This document shows positions 34,258-48,000 of a stretch of DNA of 64,000 nucleotides, one piece after another. The notes beneath the pieces were generated by a model. It was given only the letters and a program-made list of their open reading frames with translations, was not told the DNA's origin and ran no database searches. Position 1 is the stretch's first letter, and the number at the start of each line of letters is the position of its first letter. This DNA is from Plecoglossus altivelis (lineage: Eukaryota; Chordata; Actinopteri; Osmeriformes; Plecoglossidae): NCBI GenBank assembly GCA_036571765.1, contig BROE01000005.1, forward strand, positions 5,090,944 through 5,154,943. Reading direction: 5' to 3'. The translations under genes and the position numbers were made by a program.

Positions 34258-35084
34258 AGCTCGGTGATGCCCGCCGCTTCGAGCTTCCTGCCCCGGGTCT
34301 CCTGTCTTTTTTATCCCCCCCCTCTCGGAACACACACGCGCGCACTCACACCCTCACTCTTTCACTCTCTCTTTCACACTCTATCATACTCGCTGGTCTC
34401 ATTTTCGTATCTTTTCTCTCTCCACCTTTATGTCGTTTCTGTGTATCAGGATAGGCTTGAGGTTGCAGCAGCCATTTTCCGCTGGCAGCAGCGGCAGCAT
34501 GCCCCCTCCCTCTCCCTCCCTCACCCTTTCTCCAAATCACTCCCTCCCTATTCCCTTCTCACTCTACCTGCCGCGTGCCATTCCGTCTACCATTATAACA
34601 ACCAGTACATCCTCACTAATCATAGCAAGCCGTACTTATTTGTGGTTGTCTATGGGATTTGAGGGCACAAAGACCATCTATTAAGCTGTCGCTTGTTAAC
34701 CTGGAGGTAAGCCTGTTGACATGAGCCCGCATATTTACATATATTGCAAAGTAGTGGCCACAGTGCTCCTCATCAGATTTGAGATTACCGTGTGGAAGTG
34801 TGACTATATCGATCTGCACACGGCGAGGGATAGCCCTAACCCCTCTTTACTGCTCAGCACTCGTGTGTCTGACATACATCTGGCACTGATTTATCTATCA
34901 CCAATATCTTTATAATTTACTTGAGAAGTAAATTCAGAGTAGATAGTGAAAGGTGTACTGCATTTAGCCCGCACTAAAAAACTGTAGCCTAAATGGCGAT
35001 TCAAAAATGCCAGCACCATGGAGAACTCTTAAATGTTGCGACTTCGAGAAAAGGAAAAATAAAAGGCGACTATTTTATGAGGTT
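34258..35084. other. spred3 5' UTR/promoter side
   Basis: Sequence upstream of the spred3 start codon. About 34310-34560 is strongly pyrimidine-rich (purine-rich on the spred3 sense strand), with a (CA)/(GC) segment near 34330. No coding signal found. Confidence 0.45.
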
Positions 35085-35302
35085 TACTCATTTTCCCTAT
35101 AAGGCCGATAAATGTGTGNNNNNNNNNNNNNNNNNNNNNNNNNNNNNNNNNNNNNNNNNNNNNNNNNNNNNNNNNNNNNNNNNNNNNNNNNNNNNNNNNN
35201 NNNNNNNNNNNNNNNNNNNNNNNNNNNNNNNNNNNNNNNNNNNNNNNNNNNNNNNNNNNNNNNNNNNNTACTCATTTTCCCTATAAGGCCGATAAATGTG
35301 TG
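35085..35302. other. Assembly gap (150 N) flanked by an identical 34-bp direct repeat
   Basis: N run at 35119-35268. The 34 bases before it (35085-35118) and after it (35269-35302) are identical. This is the signature of two contigs that overlap but were scaffolded as if separated, so the gap is probably not real missing sequence. Confidence 0.9.
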
Positions 35303-36113
35303 GTTGTATATTTAAAATAAATCAAGGGTCGTGCACTTGTATCATATAGGTTAGGTCTAGGTCAAGGACTTGACAGTAGAGGGCCGAGACGAAACACACA
35401 TTTCAGGACCATGGACAGCGAAGTAGATGGCGGTCAACAGCGCAATCCTCAGAAGGCTGACGAACATTTCATGAAGATCCCATGACAAACTTTGGGCTGG
35501 ATGTTGTTAATGCTTTCTACTTCTTCTAGTTATTTGAACAATCAGAAACACTGACCTTTCCTGCTTCGTGCATCACTATAGCCGGCGCGAGCTTAAAAAG
35601 AATGTCCAGGCAAAAAAACAAGTAATTTTTTTTCAAATTCCAAAGTCAACAGTTGCCTGCCAGTTTAGATTTACCACCAAGTCATTGTGTCACTTTATTT
35701 AACGTTTGCTGATCGCAAAATATAGCAAACATTTGCCGGTTAATCTAATGTCGAAATTGAAGGAACCGCTATGACAAATCTGAGGTTTATTGCCAGGTAA
35801 TTTAGGATGAGCGAATTTACTGTAGGCTAGTCCAGCTAGCTACAGTTAGCTACTACCAGTACTAGCCTAGTAGTTTTGATTTAGAATAGCTAATGTAGAC
35901 GCTACTTTTAATGTGCAGCACTGTAACAGTGTATCTTTTACTTTTTTTTTATTGGGCAAAGGAGGAAGTCTAATATTGCATTTTTCTCAATGAGGCCCCA
36001 AAATAGGATGAGTAAAAAAAATCGGTTTCTGTGACGAAGGGGACATCTTTGGAGATCGATGAAAGACCTATGTATTACATATTCTCAGGAAACTCCAGCG
36101 GAAGTGAAAGAGG
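35303..36113 (+). other. Upstream region of the ggn-like gene
   Basis: AT-rich intergenic sequence before the ATG at 36114. The frame upstream of that ATG is not conserved-looking. No promoter element can be fixed. Confidence 0.4.
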
Positions 36114-39100
36114 ATGGGCAACAATCACTCTGAGCATGAACAGCCCAAAGGCTCTTCATTATTGGGGAAGGATATTGAGAGAGGGAAAACCATCCAGCCA
36201 GTGGTCCCGGAAAAGACTGCTGAGCCTACAAAGCCCATCTCCAAAAGCAGAGATGCTTCACCCAGTCTACATCAGCTGAATGCTGTGGCAGATGGTCTGT
36301 TTCAAAGCGTCTGCACACCTACATCATCTATCATAGGGCAGGGCCCTCATGGTCCACAGGCCACAGCTCCACCCAGGAAAAGCATTCTTAAGACCCCAAC
36401 ACTGGTGCCACCGTTTTCATCTGATCCTGCCTTACTTAAAAAGCAACGTGGAGACCTCTGGTTCCTTGACACGACCCCTAAGCTGGCTGAAAGCCCGGTC
36501 AGACCCCTGGCCCCGGAACACAAGCCTCCGCAATCATCCAGGTCATACAAACTGACTCCTGCGATCTTCAACCCTCCTCCAGCTCCCCGTCCACAACTAT
36601 GTCAACACAAGGACACGTCCCTCATGGCTCCTATCCAGCCTCACGCGGCAGAGCAGAAGGCAGCCGTAAGAAACCCCACGAAGGTGACTTCCAAACAGCC
36701 TGGAAGTACTAACCCTGATGCTGCCACTCCCGTTGCTCCAGCTAAGACACAAGAGCCTAGCAAAGAACTGCTCCCTACCAAGGGCACTCCAGTGACCGCT
36801 GCTGCCCCTAGTGGTGAATGTGATCCGACCATCGCAGGATCCCCCGAGTCCGACGAAGCTCTCTCTTTCAACGTGCCACCCGACTTTCCTCTCACCCAGA
36901 AGACCTTAAAGAAGCTGATAGACCACAGGTTAGATCTTTGTCTGTCATCGCCATGACGAAAGTCAGGTGAATACATACAAAATGCACGTCAAAACTGTTA
37001 AAGGGACAGGGGGTTAAAGGGACATTCTGTGGGTTGACATTTTGGGGTGACGTGAGCCTTAACGTCTAATTTGCATTCACGGGTGTTTTGGTGTGCCTGC
37101 CTCCACAGGTTTGAGTACATCCTGAAACAAGAGAGTATCCCTCCGCCTCCGCACAGACAAGCAGCGGTGAGGAGGGCCCTTAACGGAGAGCCCTACAGCG
37201 AAGCGGTCAAGGGCCCCACGACCAAGGTCAACCCTGCCCGCAGGGAGGCCAAGGCCCGTAAGAACGCTCGAGTCTCCAGATCGTCCAACAAGCCAGCTAC
37301 AGATCCTCCAGGAAGCGACTCAAGCTCCGCTCGCCCGAGCCAGCCACCGGACAACCCCACCAGAGCCCCATCACCCAGCGCTCCCACTGTCGCCCACGAG
37401 CCTTTCAAACTGTCAGCTCACGCAGAGCCTTTTAAATCTATGGTTTATCCTATGTTTAATTACCCCGTGGGTACACCAGTGCCTATCTCGCCACTGCTTA
37501 ACCAGGCGCCTAGCTCACCACTGGTCACCCAGGGGCCCAGCTCACCACTGCTCACCCAGGCGCCCATCTCACGACTGGTTACCAAGGGGCCCAGCTCACC
37601 ACTGCTCACCCAGAGGCCCATCTCACCACTGGTCACCCAGGGGCCCAGCTCACCACTGCTCACCCAGAGGCCCATCTCACCACTGGTCACCCAGGGGCCC
37701 AGCTCACCACTGCTTACCCAGGGGCCCATCTCACCTCTGGTCACCCAGGGGCCCAGCTCACCACTGCTTACCCAGGGGCCCAACTCGCCTCTGGTCACCC
37801 AGGGGCCCAGCTCACCTCTGGTTACCCAGGCACCCAGCATACCAACCCCAGCCAACAGCACACTGGCGTCAGACTCAGGGCGCGGCAAACATACCAGGAT
37901 CCCAGTACCAATCAAAACGCCCGCTTCGATTGAGGTGCCGAAAGAGAAGAAAGAACCGGGAAGCCAAGCTCAAGTGACAGATACACAGGGGACAAGAGTC
38001 AGCTCCTCAAGCAGCAGCAGCGTCAAACCAGCCCGCAGCACCAAACCACACTGCTCTCCCAAGTCAGAGCAAGGACGCGCCTTTGCTGCCAAAACAAGGC
38101 TCAAGCTTAAGTCAAAGGCGCAACCGACGGAAGGAAACCAGGTGCTTCCGGAAAACGCCGCAGCTCCTTCCGCCTCCACCAAACCAGCCAAGCCTCCCTC
38201 AGAGAAGAAGAGTTCCCAGCATCGGAGCGGCGCCGTTACAAAGGAGAAGAAGAGCGAAGCTGACCCGCTCAGAACCGCTCAGGCCACGTACGAAGCAGAG
38301 TCCAAGATATTGATGGAAAGATTCAGGAAGTACTCTACTGACAAATCCACAAAAGACAGTACTCAGGTGACTGTCACCACCCACTCTGAATATCATTTTT
38401 ACAGTGGTTATGAAACACCCGATGCAAAATGTCCTTTTCCTTCATTCACCATGCCAAAGATGGGTGACGCATCCATGTGTTCAGACTTAGAAACCTTCAT
38501 GGAGTATTGGAAAGGCAACCCAACCACCCCTCCGGCAGCTGAAGCACAAAGCAACCAATCAGCAGCCTCCGATGTCAGTCCTCCCACAGCCTCAGAGACA
38601 GCTCAGGGTGCTACCACAGTCGCTTCTCCAGCGCAGAGAAAAGAGCAGGCGCAGTCCAAAGCAGCTCGTCAGGACGAGGTAAACCAGGCCACGCGGGCTG
38701 GGGACGAGACGCCAGCCAGGCCGGACGCGGAGGACATGGGGACGGACGAGAGGCCGGACGAGGAGGACACCGGGACAAACGAGAGGCCGGACGAGGCGTC
38801 CCCTGAGCGGCCGTCCCGTCCGTCCGGCCTCTGGCCCCCCTTCACTGTGGACCGCTCCTGCTCACGCAAGGCGCACTGCCAGCACAACAATCCAGCGCTG
38901 CCACGCAACGTCACCAAGTGGTGAGTCACACATCACACTTCCAATGGTTTCCTGCCAAGCTGCAAAACTACACATGACAATATCCTAAGTCAAAATAAGC
39001 CAGGCGGTGAAATCGGTCGGCGCACAATAGGCTGAATAGAACGTGATGCATCTTCCTGTTTGTTCCCCATCCACCTCCCCCTCCACCCCCCATTCACCTC

Positions 39101-39320
39101 CGCATCCACCCCCCATTCATCTCCCCCTCCACCTCCCCCTCCGCCCCTCCCTCCACCCGCCTATCCACCTTCCCTTCCTCTCCTCATTCATTCATTGATT
39201 TTCCTCAGGTTGAACGTAAGCCGGAACTACCTGTGCGAACCTCATTGGGTCACCACGGCAACGCTAGCGGCTTCCTTAGCGCTGAAGGAGAGGCTAGGGG
39301 GAGGAGAGTGTGTCCAGTGA
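36114..39320 (+). CDS. ggn: Gametogenetin-like proline-rich protein (candidate fish ggn)
   Basis: Proline/serine-rich 912-residue protein from three exons: 36114-36928, 37109-38920, 39209-39320. Joins are DHR/FEYILKQ and TKW/LNVSRNYLC. It starts MGNNHSEHEQ, a textbook N-myristoylation context (Gly2, Ser6) that resembles the MGN start of mammalian gametogenetin. Most of the chain is low complexity: PPRKSILKTP, basic stretches (RREAKARKNAR), thirteen 9-residue repeats (37482-37832), and an acidic repeat (GTDERPDEEDTGTNERPDE). Ordered-looking parts are LTQKTLKKLIDHRFEYILKQE and the C-terminal LPRNVTKWLNVSRNYLCEPHW. The gene lies between spred3 and psmd8, exactly where human GGN lies (PSMD8-GGN-SPRED3). 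GGN is a germ-cell protein reported to bind FANCL. Identity rests on synteny, the N-terminus and composition, not on a confirmed alignment. It could instead be an unrelated disordered protein. Confidence 0.6.
37482..37832 (+). repeat. 27-bp coding minisatellite (13 units) in ggn-like exon 2
   Basis: Thirteen in-frame units of 9 residues, consensus P-[SI]-S-P-L-[LV]-T-Q-[GAR]. LLTQ and LVTQ units mostly alternate, giving a 54-bp higher-order period. Nucleotide identity between units is high, so the array is young or homogenised. Confidence 0.95.
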
Positions 39321-40199
39321 GAAGAGACTCTACATAACCAGCCATTCACAAAAAAATAAAAAAAATAAAAAATACTGCAAGCAAATGAATATTGAGAATG
39401 AAATATTGATTCATGGAGTCAAACAATTGCAAGAAACCAAACAGGCAGACTTGATCAGGAAAAAAAGGTTTATTTTGGAGGATTTCTTATCAAGAGAGAA
39501 ACATTTGTATTTCCCAGATCAATCGGATTACAAAGCATCTTGTGGGGACAGGTAGATACTATTAAAAAAAACACCCACAAACTTTAACAGCAATTCTCTT
39601 TGTCAGTTGCTAGGATACAAGGCAAGGGCATTGAAATAGAGTTCTGTGAGCACTGCTGAGGAGAAACCATTAACTTCGTATACACAATGAGGTGCTTAAA
39701 CTTAGCACAACTGATTACTGAATACCAAAATACTTGGTTTAATTCAGTAATTCCCCATTATTATGTGTGACACAGAAAGGCAAAAGTTATTATAGTCACT
39801 AAACTGGAGAAGAATATTATATTTGTAATTAGACTGATATTGGACCATTTATAACAGTTCATCACTCAACTCGAATCGCCAAATTGAATATTTTTCTGTC
39901 GTCCAATCAGTCCAATGTCAAACACCTGCTTCCTCCATACTACAGTCTGAAGGGCCAGTCTTCAACACGTTCCAGATGTGGACCTGTTAGAAACCACTGA
40001 ACAGCCGGGCCCCTTGAGCCATACCACATTTATTGGTTCAGTAAATCCCTTTTGAGTTTAAGCCCACAAACCAGACTGGGTGATAGATTTAGTCAAACTA
40101 ATGACATCAACCAGTCTTGACTATTTCTTTACATATATCATACAAGGAGATTGCTATGTAACGTGTGTGTGTGTGTGTGTGTGGTGTTGTCGGGTGGAA
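39321..40199. other. Convergent 3' UTRs of the ggn-like gene (+) and psmd8 (-)
   Basis: The ggn-like gene has AATAAA signals at about 39355-39370 within an A-rich run. psmd8 has a reverse-complement AATAAA at 39469-39474. The two transcripts would end about 100 bases apart or overlap. A (GT)n run lies at about 40163-40183. No gene seen. Confidence 0.6.
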
Positions 40200-42273
<2,074 letters not shown>

Positions 42274-43778
42274 GGTGATTCTGCAAAATGTACGACACCG
42301 GCCGTATAGAATACGGCTTGTGATTGTCGTAAACCCCAGCTTCAACCAGCTACTGTTGCTAAGGTAACATCCACTTCTTCTTTGTGAAAATGTCCAGTCA
42401 CAATGTTGAATGAACGTATTTGCTGCCACCTACTGCTCAGAGCTATGGCTCCGGTGCAAATGAATACCAACTACTAAAAAGTGTGTATACAAATCTATCC
42501 GCCAGAGCGCGCCCATTCGACGTAAAGTATTTAATGTAATTTCAAACATTTTCCTTACATGCTGGGCGAGGAATTCCCCGAGTAAACAGCCGGTGACGTA
42601 TGAGGGGTCCCCTTTTTGGTGCGATCTAGTAGGGGGTTCCATCCGTGGGATAGTCCTGCCTGTGTGTTATATGTTTTTGACGGATGTGTGATCATACGTG
42701 GTGAGCGTGGCACGGTCTTTCAGAGTTCCCATTGACTGTATGGTACTAGACATATACATATTTTCCAAATGGCAAAAAATAAGTCCGTCAATTGTTTGAA
42801 AGTAGATTTATGTTGTTGAGTAGTTTTGTATTTTAATCTTGCGTGTTTTAACGCGCATGTCAGTGTCAACATTCCTCTGGGGAATAGAGACATTTGATCT
42901 ACATTGTTAAGTTGGGAAGGCATTTTGTTTTGTGTGGTTGAGAAATGCTCCTGGGGAAATGGTTACCATGGTTATCTATGGGAAGACTTCAGCTGCACTG
43001 GCAGTCCTTGGCAAGTAACTGTCTGGTATGTTTTAGTCACTAGCAAACTTATCCCACTCAGTATATGCCATTAAGCAGACATGTTATTTCTCCATCTCTA
43101 CCTCCCTATCGCTCTCACCATCTTTTTTTTCTCCCTGTCCCCCCGACCCTCAGTCTCTCTCTCTCTCTTTCTCACACAGAGGCACTCACACACCAAACAG
43201 AGGGAGGGGTTTAGCCATGTTCCTAAGGAAAACTCCAAATAGGGGGATGTTGTTAATATCTGTCATAAAGGTACAGTGTCTAAATCCTGAGCCCGAGGAA
43301 ACTTAGCGGACCAGAGAAAAGGAGATATTAATAACTATGGCCAACCCACCGCATTCTTCACATGTGAGTCACACAGCGAAGCGTAGAGCAGGGAGGAATG
43401 GGGCGGATTGCCTCTGTTTCTCATTTGTGTTTCTTTCCATGGAGGAGTGGAAGAGGGAGGCAGGCAGGGAGATCTCCCCTCCCTGCACACGACCTTGGAA
43501 GGCTCTAACACATCCATACATGCCCTCTGACCAGGTGCACTTAGACCAGTGAGTGTACATTGAGGGTAAACAACGAGTAAGACCTAATGACATGGAGGGA
43601 TGGTGGGTGAGCATGACGCGTGTTTGACTGAGGAGGCCCGAAGAGATTAGGTAGAAAATGTCTGCTTGGATTGTTTCGAGGGGGGGGGGCTAAAAGACTG
43701 ACACATCGGTAGAGTGCTGATGTATATGTGTGTGTGTCTGAGAGAGAGAGAGAGAGAGAGGGGGGGAGAGAGAGAGGA

Positions 43779-43814
<36 letters not shown>

Positions 43815-44140
43815 GAGAGAAAGTAAGTGAGCGAGTGAGCAAGAGCACTGGAAAATGGTGGTATGGGGATTTGGCAGGGCAGACTGTGACTCAGTGTTCA
43901 ACCAGCTTGTCACTAGGAGACTAACTGTGCTGTACTTGCTTGAGAAAGAAACAGTCTGTGTGAATGCAGTGAACCTTTCACGGAAACATCATTTGCTTTC
44001 AAAACCTGGATGCATGCGTGCGGCTTGCGCTGATGACCAACAGCTAAATATTGACCACGTAAAAAGCGAGAGTCGAATGTCTTCCACTGAAATTCATCAA
44101 CCTTCAAGTGAACGAGAGGCTTGATGGAATGACTTGGAAA
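42274..44140. other. Intergenic region between psmd8 5' end and ehd2 3' end
   Basis: Contains the psmd8 promoter side and non-coding sequence with CT runs (about 43150-43175) and a (GA)n block (about 43738-43820). Its open frames are short or low complexity. Tandem GCTA/TAGC tetranucleotide clusters occur nearby at about 41755-41775 and 42040-42070. Confidence 0.5.
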
Positions 44141-44144
44141 TGGC

Positions 44145-45010
44145 AAAGGCACAGTTGTAGAAGTTTATTTGGTATAGATAATTGACATGAGCTGTTGGTG
44201 AAGCCGTGTACAGTAGTTGGTGAGATATGAATACATCTTTCATACTTGTCATCTTTTCAAAGCACGTGACATAACATTAAAAAAAAACGGGTTTCGTTTT
44301 AGTGCATAAAAAAATAAAGCAATAATTACAAAACCTCAAGGAACGGAAAAAGTGAGTCACAAAAATATGTACGATGCTGCGTGTGGAGAAGGACAATGGT
44401 GTGTCAAGGAAATAAGGAAAGACGTCCTTTTGAAGTGCATTCAGGTTATAGCTTCAACCAACATCTGTCAGTCTGTCAGAGTTATAAACATCTCAAAATC
44501 GAATGAGCATAGCGTATTACAAAATAAGAAAAATCTTTATTTCTTTCTTTCTGCATTTCTTTCTCAGTACAATCTAACCTAAGTAAGCTGCATGTGAACA
44601 CATGTATGAAACACTCATGAAAATGACCAGTACATCAAATGACTGAATAACAAAAGTTTGGCTTCTAATCCATAAACAACATGTGATCTTGCATCGCGAC
44701 TGTTGTAGCAATAATACTGTAAACATTGTAGGAATGTTGATTGTAAAACTAATGGGCCGTCTTAGTGCTAAACCTTTTCTAATGAACACTGTTAGCTGAG
44801 AAAGTTAGTTGTAAAATCTAATGAATGGTAAGGCAGGTATTTGTCAACCCACTTTCGAAAAAGCAAACCAGGACTATCCTGGATGAGGGAACGGGGGGGC
44901 AATGGAAGCCAAGGTAACTAGAAGAGAGAACAGGAGACTCTATTGAGACTTTGGCAGCCATTTGAAGGATATTCTTTGCCTGCCCCTGGTCGCAGTGTGA
45001 AACAGTATGT
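44145..45010 (-). other. ehd2: ehd2 3' UTR
   Basis: AT-rich minus-strand sequence after the ehd2 stop, with a reverse-complement AATAAA at about 44164-44169 that would end a UTR of roughly 0.85 kb. Confidence 0.6.
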
Positions 45011-48000
45011 CTACGCATCAGAGCCTTTCTGCCTGCGTTTGGAGGGCGGGATGAGTCGGCTGGGCAGCTCAGGGGGCAGACCGTGACCTTCCAGCTTGAC
45101 CTCGATCAGGTGGCTAGCCAAGGCGAACTCCTCGTCGTCCAGCATGCCGTCGCGGTCCACGTCCGACAGCTTCCAGATGCGGCCCAGCACCGAGTTAGGC
45201 AGCCTGGTGCTCACCATCCAGTCCTTGGCTTTGGTGCCGCTCAGCTTCCCCTCGTTGGGCGCCAAGTTGTAGAAGATCTCGTCGTACTTGGGCTTGTCTT
45301 TGGTCACCACCCAGTCCTCCTCCTCCTCGCCGCCCTGCCCGTTCTCCTCGGCGAAGGGGTCTCCCTCCATGAAGGGCCCGGCGCGGGTCCCCATGAAGGC
45401 CCCTCCCTGCACCCCCAGCTGCTCCCCTGCCTCCAGCTCCTCCTGGCGCAGGAGAGGCATCAGCTTGGAGATGTCGGTGGACAGGAGCTCGTCCAGAGCC
45501 GCCATCAGGTTCGGCTTGAGTGTCTTGAACTTGGTGAAGTCGTGGACCAGAAGTTGCTCCTGAAAGGGTGGGAAGAAAGGCGTGGTCAGAAACGAGGGGC
45601 AGCATTCAGCAGCCTGACTGCGTCACCTTCTCCGTCAGGACACAGCAGCGTGTCGTGGGACTCTGCGTGCGTCTCTGCGTGGCTAGACTGACCTGCATTT
45701 TGGCACAGTCTGGGAAGTCTCCCGGGGAGATGTGGTGCTGCAGTTGGATCTTGGAGAAGATGACCGGCAGCTGGTAGATCAGGTTCTTCTTCTTGTTGTC
45801 CTTCCTGAAGACTGAGGGCATCTCCTGTTTCAGATGACTGATGATGTGGGCGTGGACCTGGGAATCATAGGACGGAATGTTAGCAAAACTCTGGGATACT
45901 TACAGGAGGAAGGAAGGGATGGAGAGAGGAAAGAAAAAGCACACCCACCCTGACCAGTCGTGCCCTCTTCACCAGGTCGTTGAGCTTGCGCAAGGCCGCG
46001 TTGCGGGGAAGGTTCTGGATATCTGTAAACAGGTCTTCCTCCTCCAGCTCGAACAGCTTGCGATTATCCGGGACCAAGAGTGGCTCTGACCAGAAGGACC
46101 CGATGTAGACACGCAGGACCTCCGGGGTGCCAAACACCTTCCCCAGGGACCACATGAGGGCTCCGTACACGCGCATCAGCTGCTGCGTGTCCACCATGTC
46201 TGCCTTGTTCAGCACCACACGCAGCTTGTCCTCGTTGCCCCTCAGTGCACCTATGGCCTCGGAGAACTCGTCTGAGATCTCCAGCTTGTGGGCATCGAAC
46301 AGCAGGATGATGCGGTCCACGCGCTCGGCGAACCAACGCAGCACAGCCGGGAAGTCGTAGCCTGGGGAGGGGAAAGGTTGAGGGGGAAAGTGTCAAGTTG
46401 GATATAGTTTGAATTGGACAGGTGTCGTTCTCTCTCTCTCTATTTCTCTCTCTCTCTCTCTCTCTTTTTCTTTCTCATTCTCTCTCTGTCTCTGTCTCTG
46501 TTTCTCTCTCTCTCTCTCTCACACACACAATTGAGACTCACACACAAACATTTACAGACTAACACACACACACCCAGCTCAATGTTTCCCTTTGCAGCTC
46601 TCATCTTTCCCTTTTCCTTTGAATCTCTCTCTCCATCTGTCTGTTGGGTGTCCATCTCTCTACACAATCGTCATTCCCACTCTGCCTCTGGAAACATTCA
46701 CTCATTTCTACAGTAAACGTGAACAAACTAGACCTTCAGGAGAAAAGTCCAAAATGGAGAGGCTAAAATCCTGGCAAAAAGTCTGTGAACATGAGTTAGT
46801 TTTGCATGCAGCGGGATGTGATACTGGCTAGATTGAAAGGTGGATGAAGGAGTGGATGATGCGTGAACAGCAGACTCTTCATGCTCGCAGGCAGTTTGTC
46901 CTGATCAGCGGAGCTTCTCCACATGGGTGGGAGGAATGTGCGGACAGCTTTTGGCTGCGCTCTCCCTGTTCTTAATTCCAACCACGGCTCCTCCCCTTAC
47001 CGCAGAGAGCCGCACACCTCGCCCTCCTGCCGGGTCGCACACCGGGGCGGCTTGACGCAAAACGAGGGGTGGGTCGTGGGTCACATGGGTTAGCCAGGTG
47101 AGGGGGGGGAAGGTGACGGAGGTTGCGAGCGGAGGTTCCCCCCCACCCCCCCACCCCCCTCCTCCCCCCTCCTCACCTTTTCCATTGCTCTCACCTCGGC
47201 TCACCCTCTGCTTGGCCCCCGACAGGATGCCGGGGGTGTCGATGATGCTGATGCTCTCCAGGACCTGATTGGGCATCTGGGCACACTGGAACCTGCNNNN
47301 NNNNNNNNNNNNNNNNNNNNNNNNNNNNNNNNNNNNNNNNNNNNNNNNNNNNNNNNNNNNNNNNNNNNNNNNNNNNNNNNNNNNNNNNNNNNNNNNNNNN
47401 NNNNNNNNNNNNNNNNNNNNNNNNNNNNNNNNNNNNNNNNNNNNNNNNNNNNNNNNNNNNNNNNNNNNNNNNNNNNNNNNNNNNNNNNNNNNNNNNNNNN
47501 NNNNNNNNNNNNNNNNNNNNNNNNNNNNNNNNNNNNNNNNNNNNNNNNNNNNNNNNNNNNNNNNNNNNNNNNNNNNNNNNNNNNNNNNNNNNNNNNNNNN
47601 NNNNNNNNNNNNNNNNNNNNNNNNNNNNNNNNNNNNNNNNNNNNNNNNNNNNNNNNNNNNNNNNNNNNNNNNNNNNNNNNNNNNNNNNNNNNNNGAGGGT
47701 CTCTGAGGTAAAACCCCAGTGCTCTGGGGGTGGGTGAGTGGTGGGGGGGGGAAGGGTCTCTGAGGTCAAACAAACATTCTGAAGAATCGGTCCCGTTGAC
47801 ATGAATGGAAAGAATGTGAATGATGCCAAACATGGCTGCTGCTTATCACGGAGCTGAGTGTGATCTAAGGAGCAGACTGAGAGCTGGCCGCGCCCCTCCC
47901 TGTCGGCCTATTGTGTGGAACCAGGCCTCTCAGTGCTGTGGGTTTCCTGAAGGAAAATGGCTGCGAGTGCCAGACTCAAACAATGCACCCTGCTAATGAT

